DNA of 44,289 nt from Bacillota bacterium (GCA_023663285.1 JAMPHT010000025.1:1-44289), one strand, 5' to 3'. Counted from the stretch's first letter, positions 1 through 9,072 are shown. Numbers and translations: made by a program. The notes: generated from the letters alone by a model not told the origin.

Positions 1-25
1 TCTGTCGCACCTTTCTTCCAACCGG

Positions 26-580
26 TCATCCCAGCTGGATTTGTAATAATTGTTTTGTCAAACTGTCCAACTTTGTGCGGATACTGCTATCCACAACTCT
101 GTCGCCTATACGGATGACCATTCCCCCGATGAGGGAAGCATCCGTTTCAAAATACATTTCCATCTCTCTGTAGCCGCTGGTCTCAAGCAGTCTTGCTTCC
201 ACTGCCGACCTCTGGGACGGCGAGAGCTCCAGCGCGGTAGTTACCTGCGCAATGCCGATCTTTTTCTGCTCCTTCACCTTGTCGGTAAAGTAGTCAAAAA
301 CCGCCGGCAGATCCCGGTAGCGCTCCTTGGAAACGATGATTTCCAGAAAATTCACCAGTTCTTCACTGACACGCCCTCTGAAAACCGTATCCACTACCTG
401 CAGCTTTTCCTGCTTGGGAATTCCCGGATGCTTCATCAACTCGTCAAACCGGGGATTCTCCGCAAGTATGTTCCTGACTGCGCTTATCTCCTCCAGGATC
501 TCTCCAGCCCTGTCCTCTCCGGATTCCATAGCCGCTTCAAACAAGGCCTCACCGTATGTCTTGGATACTAACTTAGCCAT
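26..580 (-). CDS. atpH: F-type ATP synthase delta subunit
   Basis: 184 residues, the usual length for the F1 delta subunit, which forms the peripheral stalk with subunit b and holds F1 to the membrane sector. The C-terminal block with IGGMVIRIGD followed by VVDSSIRTKL is the conserved delta/OSCP signature. Its start overlaps the end of atpF by 13 bases, indicating translational coupling in the atp operon. The alpha, gamma, beta and epsilon genes are expected beyond the left edge. Only 25 bases lie downstream, so the operon is cut by the window rather than ended. Confidence 0.95.
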   Translation of the reverse strand: MAKLVSKTYGEALFEAAMESGEDRAGEILEEISAVRNILAENPRFDELMKHPGIPKQEKLQVVDTVFRGRVSEELVNFLEIIVSKERYRDLPAVFDYFTDKVKEQKKIGIAQVTTALELSPSQRSAVEARLLETSGYREMEMYFETDASLIGGMVIRIGDRVVDSSIRTKLDSLTKQLLQIQLG

Positions 581-1110
581 GTCTTATCACCTATTTCCTT
601 TAAGGTTTCATCAATCAGCTGGTTTTGCACGTTGGTGTCGATGGATGCGGACACCACCTTTCCGGCCATGATAGCCGCAACTGCAACGATCTCCCGCTTT
701 ACTTCGTCGGAAATCTTCTGCTTCTCAAGCTCAGCCTCTGTCTTTGCCCGCTCCAGAATGCGTGCCGCCTCTTCCTTTGCCTGGGCAATGATCTGGTTCT
801 CATTGTTCAATGCCTTTTTCCGGGCTTCGCTTAAGATGGCTTCCGCCTCCTTGTCGATTTCCTTCAGCCTGCTCTCATAATCTTCCTTCAGGCGTCCTGC
901 CTCGTCCATGTCCTGCCTGGCCGTCTCCAGCTCGGAGCGTATCTTCTCCTTACGGCTGTTCAGCATCTTTCTTGCCGGATCAAACAGAAAATAGCTCATG
1001 ATGAGGAACAGCGCAAACATCGCTATAATGAGCAGGCAGGCGTCAGCAATCAGCTGCCAGTCCAGATCGAACAGCCTTGACAGCGACGGGCTCTCTGTTA
1101 AAAGTATCAT
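568..1110 (-). CDS. atpF: F-type ATP synthase subunit b
   Basis: 180 residues. One membrane helix lies at about residues 18-40 (LLIIAMFALFLIMSYFLF), followed by a long charged, alanine-rich helix typical of the dimeric b stalk. It sits between atpE and atpH as in other bacterial operons and overlaps atpH by 13 bases. Role: peripheral stalk linking the membrane sector to F1. Nothing unusual was seen. Confidence 0.95.
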   Translation of the reverse strand: MILLTESPSLSRLFDLDWQLIADACLLIIAMFALFLIMSYFLFDPARKMLNSRKEKIRSELETARQDMDEAGRLKEDYESRLKEIDKEAEAILSEARKKALNNENQIIAQAKEEAARILERAKTEAELEKQKISDEVKREIVAVAAIMAGKVVSASIDTNVQNQLIDETLKEIGDKTWLS

Positions 1111-1160
1111 CCTCTGCCTCCTTTCTGCCTTTTATAAGCTTTACGGTATGCCGCCTAAGC

Positions 1161-1427
<267 letters not shown>

Positions 1428-1443
1428 CTAAAATTTAGTAAGA

Positions 1444-2184
1444 TCATCTTCTTGTTCCATCACCTATCTCATTTGCGACGTAGGTCATGGTCAGCATACA
1501 AAATACATACGTTTGAATTGCTCCTGAGAACAAATCAAAATACACATGCAGCGCAGCGGGCCACAGGGTAGCGAACCAGCCCAGCAGGCCGTACACCAGC
1601 GCCATCATCGCCGTTCCCGACAAAACGTTGGCAAACAGACGTAAAGACAGCGAAACCGGCACAGCCAGATTACTGATAACGTTGATCGGGACCCATATGG
1701 GCAGCCATTTGGGAAGGGGTGAACAATAATCTTCCCATATCGTCAGCGGTTTCTGATATTTCCACTTGTTGATGCGGATCAGCATAAAGGTAATCAGGGC
1801 AAGCGGCAGTGTCACTCCGTAATCCGCAGTGGGCGGACGCAGGCCGAAAAGTCCCGAAATGTTGCTGACCAGAATGAAGATAAAGACAGTGCCGATGTAG
1901 TTGTAATACTTCGGCGCCGACGCCTCCATGGAGACATCCACCATGCCGTCAAGCTTTTCAACGATCAGCTCCACCACATTCTGGAAACCACCGGGCACCT
2001 CGGATGCCTTTGCCATACACCGCTTCGCCGCAATGGCAAAAACGATCAGAATCAGCATGACAAACAATACGCATACGTGTGTAGTTGTTATCCAGACAGT
2101 ATGTCCGAAAAAGGAATACTGAAAGACTCCGTGGATCATAAAATCCACGTCGCCACCACCGGATAACAAGATCCCATGCTCCAT
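1444..2184 (-). CDS. atpB: F-type ATP synthase subunit a
   Basis: 246 residues, strongly hydrophobic with several membrane helices. The conserved stator arginine lies in SLSLRLFANVLSG, the family hallmark. Subunit a forms the two ion half-channels beside the c ring. The gene sits directly upstream of atpE in the operon. The ATG is preceded by a GAGGTGAG-type ribosome site about 6 bases upstream. Confidence 0.96.
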   Translation of the reverse strand: MEHGILLSGGGDVDFMIHGVFQYSFFGHTVWITTTHVCVLFVMLILIVFAIAAKRCMAKASEVPGGFQNVVELIVEKLDGMVDVSMEASAPKYYNYIGTVFIFILVSNISGLFGLRPPTADYGVTLPLALITFMLIRINKWKYQKPLTIWEDYCSPLPKWLPIWVPINVISNLAVPVSLSLRLFANVLSGTAMMALVYGLLGWFATLWPAALHVYFDLFSGAIQTYVFCMLTMTYVANEIGDGTRR

Positions 2185-2240
2185 ACTCTCACCTCCTCTT
2201 CTCTCGTATTTTGTTTACCCGGAAAGCTTTTATGCTTTCC

Positions 2241-2714
2241 TTAAGAGGCTTCTTCCGGCTCCCGGTCCTCCTCTTCGGGAAGCGCCTGGGGCACAGGGTC
2301 GGTCTCATGAAACAACATATTATAGAATCTGTGAGTGAACGGCTGCAGATAAGCCGTCAGCTTCAGGCTCATGTATCCTAAGAACACGATCAGGGTATCC
2401 ATCACATTCGTCACCGAGACAATGGCCAGGATCACTATCACCATCAGATACCTGAAAACATATCCGCGGGTGATCAGCTTTGAGGCGGACGCGCTGTCCG
2501 CCAGGGCCCTGTCCAGCGTCCTGGCCATATGGATGCTGGCAGTCACCGCAAAGAGGACGCCAAACCATAAGCTTGAAGCGAATCTCAGCTGGTCCTTTAC
2601 AAAGAAAGCGCCCACTGTCTGGCATATCAGACCGTACAGCAGCATACCCGTGTGCATTTCCAGCAGCGTCCTATCTATCCTTTTCAGATACTTTATCATC
2701 TTTCCCGTTTTCAT
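2241..2714 (-). CDS. atpI: AtpI-like ATP synthase accessory membrane protein
   Basis: 157 residues with about four hydrophobic helices and an acidic C-terminal tail (EEEDREPEEAS). Position between atpZ and atpB, size and hydrophobicity match the ATP synthase subunit I / AtpI group, thought to help c-ring assembly and cation uptake. Sequence conservation in this family is low, so the call rests mostly on position. The start at 2714 overlaps atpZ by 44 bases; an in-frame ATG at 2699 behind GGGAAAG is an alternative. Confidence 0.75.
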   Translation of the reverse strand: MKTGKMIKYLKRIDRTLLEMHTGMLLYGLICQTVGAFFVKDQLRFASSLWFGVLFAVTASIHMARTLDRALADSASASKLITRGYVFRYLMVIVILAIVSVTNVMDTLIVFLGYMSLKLTAYLQPFTHRFYNMLFHETDPVPQALPEEEDREPEEAS

Positions 2715-2934
2715 CCCCGTCTATCTTCTTCACCAGACGGTAGACCCCCTGGCAGCCTGCCACGGCGCCTACAAAGAACAGGATCACCGTGATAAAGGAG
2801 GTCCCCAGCCTCCGATCCAGCCACAGTCCAAGCGCGGTAGTCATCCCCAGGGATGAGATCATGACCAGGCCCAGCTGCGTGATCAGCGGCAATACCTTAA
2901 AAGTTTCTTTTTTGTCATCATTTCGATGTTTCAT
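2671..2934 (-). CDS. atpZ: AtpZ/AtpI family small membrane protein
   Basis: About 87 residues from the ATG at 2934 (MKHRNDDKKETF). The frame is open to a TTG at 2961, giving 96 residues. Two membrane helices form a hairpin with a short basic loop (GLWLDRRLGTS) between them, as in AtpZ-family proteins encoded first in Firmicute atp operons. Known role for the family: a small accessory factor, probably for Mg2+/Ca2+ transport or rotor assembly. The C-terminus is charged (DGDENGKDDKVSEKDR). The start codon is uncertain. Confidence 0.75.
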   Translation of the reverse strand: MKHRNDDKKETFKVLPLITQLGLVMISSLGMTTALGLWLDRRLGTSFITVILFFVGAVAGCQGVYRLVKKIDGDENGKDDKVSEKDR

Positions 2935-2941
2935 ATTTCCC

Positions 2942-2970
2942 ATTATATCCAATTTCTGCAAAAAAGTCTA
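2942..2970 (-). promoter_or_regulatory. possible atp operon promoter
   Basis: On the minus strand TAGACT (2965-2970), a 17-base spacer and a consensus TATAAT (2942-2947). The -35 is weak and the predicted start of transcription lies almost at the proposed ATG of atpZ. Either the message is nearly leaderless or the true atpZ start or promoter differs. Confidence 0.35.
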
Positions 2971-2990
2971 GAAATATTTACAATTTGCCA

Positions 2991-3019
2991 TTGACTCTTT
3001 CACCTATCGGTTGTAGTAT
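2991..3019 (+). promoter_or_regulatory. promoter of GNAT gene
   Basis: TTGACT (2991-2996), a 17-base spacer, TAGTAT (3014-3019). It lies 34 bases ahead of the chosen ATG at 3053 and overlaps the upstream TTG at 3020, which argues against that TTG as the translation start. Confidence 0.55.
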
Positions 3020-3052
3020 TTGAACAAAGTTTGCGAAAGGAACCTGCACCCC

Positions 3053-3592
3053 ATGAATATCCGCATTGCCACGCCTCAGGACGCCGGCCGTCTGCTGGAG
3101 ATCTACGCCCCCTATGTGGAGCGCACCTGTATCACCTTTGAATATGAGGTTCCCACCCCGGAGGAGTTTGAGAGCCGCATCCGGCGCACGCTGGAAAAAT
3201 ATCCCTACCTGGCGGCGGAGGAGGACGGCGTTTTTCTCGGATATGCCTATGCGTCAGCCTTCAAGGGCCGGGCAGCCTATGACTGGTCTGTGGAGACTTC
3301 CATCTATGTGCGGGAAGGCTGTACTGGGAAAGGGATCGGCGCGGCGCTGTACAATGCTCTGGAGGAGCTTCTGCGCAGACAGCATATCTGCAATCTGTGC
3401 GCCTGCATCGCCTACCCTCATCCCGCCAGCGTCGCTTTCCACGAACATTTCGGCTATCATACCGTGGCGCACTTTCACGCCTCAGGCTTTAAAAAAGGAA
3501 AATGGCACGACATGATATGGATGGAAAAGGAGCTGTGTCCCCATACGGTCCCGCCCATGCCGTTTATACCGTTTCCGCAGATGGAGCATTAA
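3053..3592 (+). CDS. GNAT N-acetyltransferase (phosphinothricin-acetyltransferase-like)
   Basis: 179 residues from the ATG at 3053, which follows AAAGGA. The frame opens at a TTG at 3020, but that codon sits on the promoter. The sequence opens with MNIRIATPQDAGRLLEIYAPYVERTCITFE, split here as MNIRIATPQD and AGRLLEIYAP, typical of the Pat/YncA-like GNAT group. Residues GCTGKGIGAALYNAL form the acetyl-CoA loop (motif A), and a VAFHEHFGY motif near the end is also typical. Such enzymes acetylate small amines such as amino-acid analogues or methionine sulfone; the substrate here is unknown. Confidence 0.85.
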   Translation: MNIRIATPQDAGRLLEIYAPYVERTCITFEYEVPTPEEFESRIRRTLEKYPYLAAEEDGVFLGYAYASAFKGRAAYDWSVETSIYVREGCTGKGIGAALYNALEELLRRQHICNLCACIAYPHPASVAFHEHFGYHTVAHFHASGFKKGKWHDMIWMEKELCPHTVPPMPFIPFPQMEH

Positions 3593-3697
3593 TGTACCGC
3601 TCACATTTTACGGGATATGCCTTCTGCCGGAAACGGACCGTACAGTCCGCCGCAAGCTCAGCGTTCCGGTCATATATTGACAGAAAGGGGTCCTCAT

Positions 3698-4180
3698 ATG
3701 AATCAGATTTCCAGCCTTTACCGGCGCAGATTAATTCCCCCGGAGTGTATTCTGCTGAAGGATGACACGATCATAGAGCAGAATGATGAATTTCTCGTCA
3801 CCAAATGGAACACCCTTCGTCCGAAGCCGAATTTCTCCCACGGCTGCTCCTGCTATTTCCTGCGGGAAGGCATCAAGGTCAGCAAGATATACAGGGCGGA
3901 CGGCACGCTGTTATACTGGTACTGCGACATTGTGGAATACAGCCTTGATCCGTCGGAGACCGCCCTGACGGTCACAGATCTGCTGGTGGACGTGATACTC
4001 TACCCTGACGGGCATATGGAGGTAGTGGATCTGGACGAGCTGGCGGAGGCCATGGAGCGGGAGCTGATCACAAAAGAGCAGATGACCACCTGCCTGCGCA
4101 ATCTGAATCATCTGCTCACTGTTATTTATCGGGATAAATTTGACAGGCTTCAGGCACGATTAAACAGCCTGGGGCTGTAG
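3698..4180 (+). CDS. DUF402 domain protein
   Basis: 160 residues from the ATG at 3698 behind AGAAAGGGG; an earlier in-frame ATG at 3617 lacks a good ribosome site. The central part (YWYCDIVEYSLD, then LLVDVILYPDGHMEVVDLDEL) matches the DUF402 fold found in FomD/YgaC-type proteins, some of which hydrolyse nucleoside diphosphates or related phosphoesters using acidic metal ligands. The acidic pairs D-V-I and DLDEL would be the ligands. The function here is not known. It ends 6 bases from the convergent hydrolase gene, leaving no room for a separate terminator. Confidence 0.75.
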   Translation: MNQISSLYRRRLIPPECILLKDDTIIEQNDEFLVTKWNTLRPKPNFSHGCSCYFLREGIKVSKIYRADGTLLYWYCDIVEYSLDPSETALTVTDLLVDVILYPDGHMEVVDLDELAEAMERELITKEQMTTCLRNLNHLLTVIYRDKFDRLQARLNSLGL

Positions 4181-4186
4181 CGCTCT

Positions 4187-5413
4187 TTAATAAAAGATAT
4201 GCCCGCCGATACTGATCCCGGTCAGTCCCGGAATGGGAGTGCGGAAAAAGACGCAGTTCCCCACATTGGTCATGCCGGTCATAGCCTCGTCCGCCGCTCT
4301 GTAGCACTCCTGGGTGGCCTTGTTCGATGCCAGCGCCAGATCCAGCCTGCCGCTTGCCACCGGAGAAAACTGTTTCTTCTGATAAATGACGCCTACCACG
4401 GAGTCGGGAAATTTAGCGCTCAAGACCCGGTTTATCACCACGCTGCCCACTGCAAGCTTGCCGGCATAAGGCTCCGCCCCTGCCTCGCAGTAGATCAGGT
4501 TTGCCAGCAGATAGCGGTCATTCTCGCTGAAGTTTACCTCTGAAATGTCCCGCCAGGCCGCGTTTGCCGCCGCCTGGGACAGGGCGATCTCCTCCGCCAG
4601 CTTCTTGCGCAGATACTCCAGGTTCTCCTCTTCCTTTTTGATCTGCGCCTCCACCTCTCTGGCCCGTTCCTCCGCTTCCTCGATCTGGTCACCGTAATCC
4701 GCAATGGAGTTGGAGGTCTGGCTGATCAGGCCGGAAACCTTTTCCTTTTCCGCCTCCGCCTGCACCTTCAGCTGCTCCAGCTCATTCCTTTCTCCCTGAA
4801 GCCGCGCCTCCTGCTCTTCAATATAAATGCGGTTAGACCTGTACTCTTCCATCTTCTGCTGCTCGTAGACCGCCACCTTCTCGATGTAATCCGCCGCATT
4901 CAGTATCCCTGCAAGGCTCTTTTCCTTCAACAGCGCGTTGATATAGCTTTCATCGTTCATCTCATACAGTGCCCGCGCCCTGTCCACCATGCCTTCATAC
5001 TGCCACTGCTCCGTGGCCTTCGCATCCTCCAGCGCCGCCTGGGTATCCGCGATCTCCTGCTCCTTGTCCCGGATCTGCTGCTCCAGGCTTGCCAGCTCCT
5101 CCGCCACCTGGCTCAGCTGCTCATTCAGCTTGTTCAGTTTTCTCTGCAGGTCCTTCTGCTCTCCCTGGAGACCCTCAAGGGCCTCTTCGTTCTCGTTCCT
5201 CTGCTCCTCCAGCTCCTGCCGCCTCTCCTCGGCCTCATTGATCTGCTGCTGGGTGCTGGAGGTTGCGGACACCACAAGGGGACCGGGGAATAATTTCATC
5301 CCGGCGCCTACTACTCCGTCTGCCTTTCCCGAATCCCCGAAAAAGCTCACGGCTATCAATGCTGCTGTCAGCAAAGCAGCTGCCCTTCTCTTCCAGACCT
5401 TCAACTGTTGCAA
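4187..5413 (-). CDS. secreted coiled-coil cell-wall hydrolase, SleB-like domain
   Basis: 408 residues from a TTG at 5413 preceded by AAGGAAAGG. Residues 1-50 form a signal peptide (basic start, then LLTAALIAVSFFG). Residues ~52-275 are an almost unbroken heptad-rich coiled coil of Glu/Gln/Lys, like the N-terminal regulatory halves of PcsB, CwlO or EnvC. Residues ~295-408 are a Hydrolase_2/SleB domain, with the expected catalytic Glu in LIYCEAGAEPYAGK and the VGSVVINRV segment. SleB enzymes are lytic transglycosylases. The arrangement suggests a divisome- or FtsEX-type regulated wall hydrolase rather than a simple germination enzyme. Confidence 0.85.
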   Translation of the reverse strand: MQQLKVWKRRAAALLTAALIAVSFFGDSGKADGVVGAGMKLFPGPLVVSATSSTQQQINEAEERRQELEEQRNENEEALEGLQGEQKDLQRKLNKLNEQLSQVAEELASLEQQIRDKEQEIADTQAALEDAKATEQWQYEGMVDRARALYEMNDESYINALLKEKSLAGILNAADYIEKVAVYEQQKMEEYRSNRIYIEEQEARLQGERNELEQLKVQAEAEKEKVSGLISQTSNSIADYGDQIEEAEERAREVEAQIKKEEENLEYLRKKLAEEIALSQAAANAAWRDISEVNFSENDRYLLANLIYCEAGAEPYAGKLAVGSVVINRVLSAKFPDSVVGVIYQKKQFSPVASGRLDLALASNKATQECYRAADEAMTGMTNVGNCVFFRTPIPGLTGISIGGHIFY

Positions 5414-5424
5414 CCTGCCTTTCC

Positions 5425-5907
5425 TTAAACCCGGATATGTATCTGCCGTCCGGTGTGGGAATAGGGAACATAATGCACTCCCGCTGCGTCAAACATTTTT
5501 TTTGACGCCCGGTTTCCCGGCGTTCCTTCATATTTATCACTGTCGTACACCACCGTCCGGATGCCCGCCTGTATGATCGCCTTTGCACATTCGTTGCAGG
5601 GAAACAGGGATACGTATATCTTCGTCCCCTCCAGAGAGCCGCCCCTGTAATTTAAAATGGCATTCAGCTCGCTGTGGGTGACGAAGGGATACTTGGTATC
5701 CAGCTCCTCCCCCTCCCTGTCCCAGGGGAATTCATCATCCGAGCAGCCCATGGGAAATCCGTTGTAGCCCATGGACAGTATCTTGTTGTCATTGCTGACA
5801 ATGCACGCTCCCACCTGGGTGCTGGGATCCTTGGAGCGCATACCGGAAAGGTGCGCCACTCCCATAAAATATTCATCCCAGCTGATGTAATCTTCTCTCT
5901 TTCCCAT
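5425..5907 (-). CDS. dCMP deaminase family protein
   Basis: 160 residues. The zinc/catalytic motifs of cytidine/deoxycytidylate deaminases are clear: HSELNAI (His ligand and catalytic Glu) and PCNECAK (two Cys ligands). A dCMP-type insertion with PWDREGEELDTKYPF precedes the HSE. It converts dCMP to dUMP to feed thymidylate synthesis; ComEB belongs to the same family. It lies 27 bases downstream of upp in one minus-strand run of nucleotide-metabolism genes. Confidence 0.9.
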   Translation of the reverse strand: MGKREDYISWDEYFMGVAHLSGMRSKDPSTQVGACIVSNDNKILSMGYNGFPMGCSDDEFPWDREGEELDTKYPFVTHSELNAILNYRGGSLEGTKIYVSLFPCNECAKAIIQAGIRTVVYDSDKYEGTPGNRASKKMFDAAGVHYVPYSHTGRQIHIRV

Positions 5908-5934
5908 GCCGTCTCCTCTCAGTATGAAGCGTCG

Positions 5935-6564
5935 TTACTTTGTACCGAAGATACGGTCTCCCGCATCCCCAAGTCCGGGAACGATATAGCCATGGTCATT
6001 CAGCCTTTCATCCAGGGCGCCCACATACATATCCACATCCGGGTGCGCCTCCTCCATGGCCTTGATCCCTTCGGGCGCCGCAATGATGCACATGAAATGA
6101 ATGTTTTTGCAGCCTCTGTCCTTCAGCATCTGGATCGCCGCCGCTGAGGAACCGCCGGTGGCAAGCATGGGGTCCACCACAAACACTTCCCGCTCCGCAC
6201 AGTCCGCCGGCAGCTTACAGTAATACTCCACGGGCTTTAGGGTCTCCGGATCCCGGTACAGGCCGATATGTCCCACCTTCGCAGCCGGGATCAGCTCCAG
6301 GATACCGTCCACCATACCCAAGCCCGCCCGCAGGATCGGGACCACCGCCAGCTTCTTGCCCCGCAGCTCCTTTGCCGTGGTGGTACATATCGGCGTGGTG
6401 ATCTCCACATCTCCCAGCTTCAGATCGCGGGTAGCCTCATAGCATATCAGCATGGCGATCTCGCTGATGGTCTGTCTGAAATCCTTCGTGCCTGTCTCCT
6501 GCCTGCGGATAAAACCGATCTTGTGCTGGATCAACGGGTGATCCATGATTACTACTTTTGCCAT
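5935..6564 (-). CDS. upp: uracil phosphoribosyltransferase
   Basis: 209 residues, standard length. The PRPP-binding loop [15 protein letters not shown] is present, as is the uracil-binding end with [18 protein letters not shown]. It salvages uracil to UMP with PRPP. The gene follows rpiB by one base, and the rpiB-upp-atp neighbourhood resembles the Bacillus ywl-upp-atp order. Confidence 0.97.
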   Translation of the reverse strand: MAKVVIMDHPLIQHKIGFIRRQETGTKDFRQTISEIAMLICYEATRDLKLGDVEITTPICTTTAKELRGKKLAVVPILRAGLGMVDGILELIPAAKVGHIGLYRDPETLKPVEYYCKLPADCAEREVFVVDPMLATGGSSAAAIQMLKDRGCKNIHFMCIIAAPEGIKAMEEAHPDVDMYVGALDERLNDHGYIVPGLGDAGDRIFGTK

Positions 6565-6565
6565 T

Positions 6566-7000
6566 TTATTTTCCTCCCTCCATCATATCGATTCTGCGCC
6601 GATGCTTCTCTTCTCCCGAAAAGGGCGTGTTTAAAAATGTCTCCACGATATCCAGGGCAAGGTTCGGCCCCAGTATCCCGCCCCCCAGGGCAAGCACGTT
6701 GGCGTCATTATGAAGTCTGGTCATCCTTGCGGAAAGTGTGTCCGAGCAAAGAGCGCAGCGCACACCCGGCACTTTGTTCGCCACCATACTGATGCCGATG
6801 CCTGTGGTGCAAATGACGATCCCCTTATCACAGATCCCCTCCGCCACCGCTTCCGCCACTGCCCGTCCGTAGACGGGATAATCCACCGAAGCCGTGTCAT
6901 TGCAGCCCATATCCCGATAAGGAATCTTATTTTCTTCAAAATAGTCCTTCAGGATTTCTTTCAACTGGTAACCACCGTGATCACTTCCGATTGCAAGCAT
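6566..7000 (-). CDS. rpiB: ribose-5-phosphate isomerase B
   Basis: 144 residues from the ATG at 7000 ([14 protein letters not shown]) behind a GGAGGA-type site; the frame extends to 7057 without support. The active-site features of RpiB/LacAB enzymes are visible: SDHGG, the cysteine in [12 protein letters not shown], and [11 protein letters not shown]. It interconverts ribose-5- and ribulose-5-phosphate. The stop lies 1 base from the upp start. Confidence 0.95.
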   Translation of the reverse strand: MLAIGSDHGGYQLKEILKDYFEENKIPYRDMGCNDTASVDYPVYGRAVAEAVAEGICDKGIVICTTGIGISMVANKVPGVRCALCSDTLSARMTRLHNDANVLALGGGILGPNLALDIVETFLNTPFSGEEKHRRRIDMMEGGK

Positions 7001-7078
7001 TATTTCTCCTCCTGTTTTCCTATTATTATAAACGCCGTTCGCCGCCGTTTGTTTCATGCCGCGGAAATCTTTTACCCC

Positions 7079-8143
7079 TCATACCCGAACCAGCCGGTGT
7101 CCCGCCGCCTTCAGCAGCCTGTTCATAATGGCCAGTCCCAGTCCTGCTGCCTCAAAGCTTTCCGCATATATTTTTGTGACTCCCTCGTCGTCAAATTCCC
7201 GAAGTACGGAAAACAGATTCCTTGCGACGCTCTCCTCATCCCTTCGGCTGCCCACACACTTCACGATATCCGCCAGACAACGGGGCATACTTTCAGCGGT
7301 GCAGATAATGCCGGTTTTCTCACCCTGCTCCCTGTCTGCCGCCGCCTGCCTGTTCATGTATTCGATCACTGCATCGGATTTTCCTTCCACGATAGTCAGT
7401 TCCCCCCTGGGCGCATAATGACGATACTTCATGCCCGGCGCTCTGGGGGCCTGTCCGCCATCCGTATCCAAAATTGTGACATCTGTGTCGATTTCTTCCA
7501 ATACACTCTTCAGCATCTCCTCGGTCACATAGCCGGGGCGCAATATCTGGGGCGGCGACACGGTCAGGTCAAGGATAGTGGATTCCAGCCCGATCCCCAC
7601 CCGGCCGCCGTCAATGATCATATCTATCCTGCCGTCCATATCCTGGATCACATATTTTGCCAGGGTAGGGCTTGGCCGCCCTGAACGGTTAGCGCTGGGG
7701 GCGGCAATATATCCTCCCCCATATTCTATCAGCTTCCGGGCCGTTCTATCCGAGGGAAACCGCACCGCCACCGTGTCCAGGCCGCCGGTAGTTTCGGCCG
7801 GAACAGCTTCCGCCTTATGCAGTATCATAGTCAAAGGACCGGGCCAGAACGCCTCTGCGATCCTGAATGCCTCCTCCGGTATCCGGCTGGCAATTTTCTC
7901 CATATCCTCCAGCCTGCCTATATGCACGATCAGCGGGTTGTCGGAGGGCCTTCCCTTCGCCTCGTAGATCTTCCGGGCGGACTCCCTGTTCAGGGCGTCT
8001 CCCCCCAGGCCGTATACGGTCTCCGTGGGAAACGCCACCAGGCCGCCGCTTTTTATAATGCTGCCCGCCCGGCGCAGCGCCGCGTCCTCCTCCGCCGTAA
8101 ACACTTCCCTGCCGGGCCTGATTTTTACCGTTACTGTATCCAT
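7079..8143 (-). CDS. ywlC: threonylcarbamoyl-AMP synthase (Sua5 type)
   Basis: 354 residues, the long two-domain form. Residues ~20-210 are the YrdC domain (GGLVAFPTETVYGLGGDA; PLTMILHK; AAPSANRSGRPSPT; GLESTILDL). Residues ~240-354 are the Sua5 C-terminal domain, joined by the PGMKYRHYAP linker. It makes threonylcarbamoyl-AMP from threonine, bicarbonate and ATP for t6A37 tRNA modification. First gene of the sua5-rpiB-upp-dcd run. Confidence 0.95.
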   Translation of the reverse strand: MDTVTVKIRPGREVFTAEEDAALRRAGSIIKSGGLVAFPTETVYGLGGDALNRESARKIYEAKGRPSDNPLIVHIGRLEDMEKIASRIPEEAFRIAEAFWPGPLTMILHKAEAVPAETTGGLDTVAVRFPSDRTARKLIEYGGGYIAAPSANRSGRPSPTLAKYVIQDMDGRIDMIIDGGRVGIGLESTILDLTVSPPQILRPGYVTEEMLKSVLEEIDTDVTILDTDGGQAPRAPGMKYRHYAPRGELTIVEGKSDAVIEYMNRQAAADREQGEKTGIICTAESMPRCLADIVKCVGSRRDEESVARNLFSVLREFDDEGVTKIYAESFEAAGLGLAIMNRLLKAAGHRLVRV

Positions 8144-8182
8144 ATTGACCGGCGCGCTCCTCCGCCTGCTTTATCTAAACTC

Positions 8183-8318
8183 GCAAGCCCGCGCTTTCAA
8201 GTGGCGTACGCCACTTTGCGCTTCTTTGTCCGATTTCATCGGACGCTTGCTCGCTAATAACCGCAGGAAAATCAAATGCCGCTTCGCGTCGCTTGATTTT
8301 CTTCTGCGCACATTATAT
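8183..8318. repeat. intergenic element of nested inverted repeats
   Basis: The closing pair GCAAGC (8183-8188) / GCTTGC (8245-8250) encloses two hairpins: a perfect 18-base palindrome at 8199-8216 (AAGTGGCGT and its complement) and GTCCGAT-TTC-ATCGGAC at 8228-8244. A third hairpin follows, with arms GAAAATCAA and TTGATTTTC at about 8267-8302, extended by CGCAG/CTGCG. There is no T-run, so it does not look like a terminator. It resembles a REP-like interspersed element or structured RNA between sua5 and the amidase gene. Confidence 0.55.
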
Positions 8319-8343
8319 CATAAACCGTCAAAAAGATAAAGTC

Positions 8344-9072
8344 TTAGTCTTGCCCATTCAAATATTGCAGGATACCCATATGTATGGCCCACGCCAGTTC
8401 CTCCTGATATTCGTCGCTGCAAAGCTTCTCCGCCTCCCCGCTGTTGGAGAGGAAGCCGCACTCCACAATAATGATAGGCACCCCTGTTTTTTTCAGAAGA
8501 TAATAGCTGTCGTTTGCCTTTACCTGGCGTTTGTTTTCCGGGTCCACCTTCTCCACGAGCTGCCGCTGCACCGACTCCGCCAACTCCTGCCCCTCCCTGC
8601 TGCCGGTGTAAAAAAACACCTGCGCCCCATGCACGTACTCCTCAGGATAGCTGTTTTGATGGATGCTGACGGTGATCTGGGGCCCGGTCTCGTCAATGAT
8701 GTTGATTCTTCTCTTCATGTCCTGCACCTTTTTATTGGATGCATCCGCATCATACAACCCCTCGTCGCTCTCTCTTGTCATCACCACCCTCACATCATTT
8801 GCCTCCAGATACTTCTTAAGCTTTTCCGCGATCAGCAGATTGATCTCCTTTTCCTGGGCTCCGTTTATTCCTATTTTTCCGGGGTCGATCCCTCCATGTC
8901 CGGCGTCGATGACCACACAAAATCTTTCTCTGTCTGCTATCCTGCCCCTCTCTTCTCCGCCCATGCCCTTTGCCGTAGTATACAGCACCACCTCTCTGCC
9001 GACGTACACAAGAGAGATCAAAAAAAGCATCCCCACCGCTGCCGAAATCAGCCTTTGATTCCACTTACTCAT
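8344..9072 (-). CDS. N-acetylmuramoyl-L-alanine amidase, membrane-anchored (CwlD-like)
   Basis: 242 residues. An N-terminal signal anchor (residues ~8-30) is followed by an Amidase_3 domain: zinc-ligand motif VVIDAGHGGIDPG, a second part with SIHQNS, and the catalytic-end motif IIVECGFLSN. It cleaves the lactam-precursor or stem-peptide amide bond of peptidoglycan. Length and single domain resemble CwlD, which makes the muramic-lactam precursor of spore cortex, but assignment to sporulation is inference. It is divergent from the sortase gene. Confidence 0.85.
   Translation of the reverse strand: MSKWNQRLISAAVGMLFLISLVYVGREVVLYTTAKGMGGEERGRIADRERFCVVIDAGHGGIDPGKIGINGAQEKEINLLIAEKLKKYLEANDVRVVMTRESDEGLYDADASNKKVQDMKRRINIIDETGPQITVSIHQNSYPEEYVHGAQVFFYTGSREGQELAESVQRQLVEKVDPENKRQVKANDSYYLLKKTGVPIIIVECGFLSNSGEAEKLCSDEYQEELAWAIHMGILQYLNGQD

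Noticed and set aside
3020-3052. TTG start for the acetyltransferase
   Set aside because: It lies at the predicted -10 to +1 region; the ATG at 3053 has a ribosome site and gives the family's usual N-terminus.
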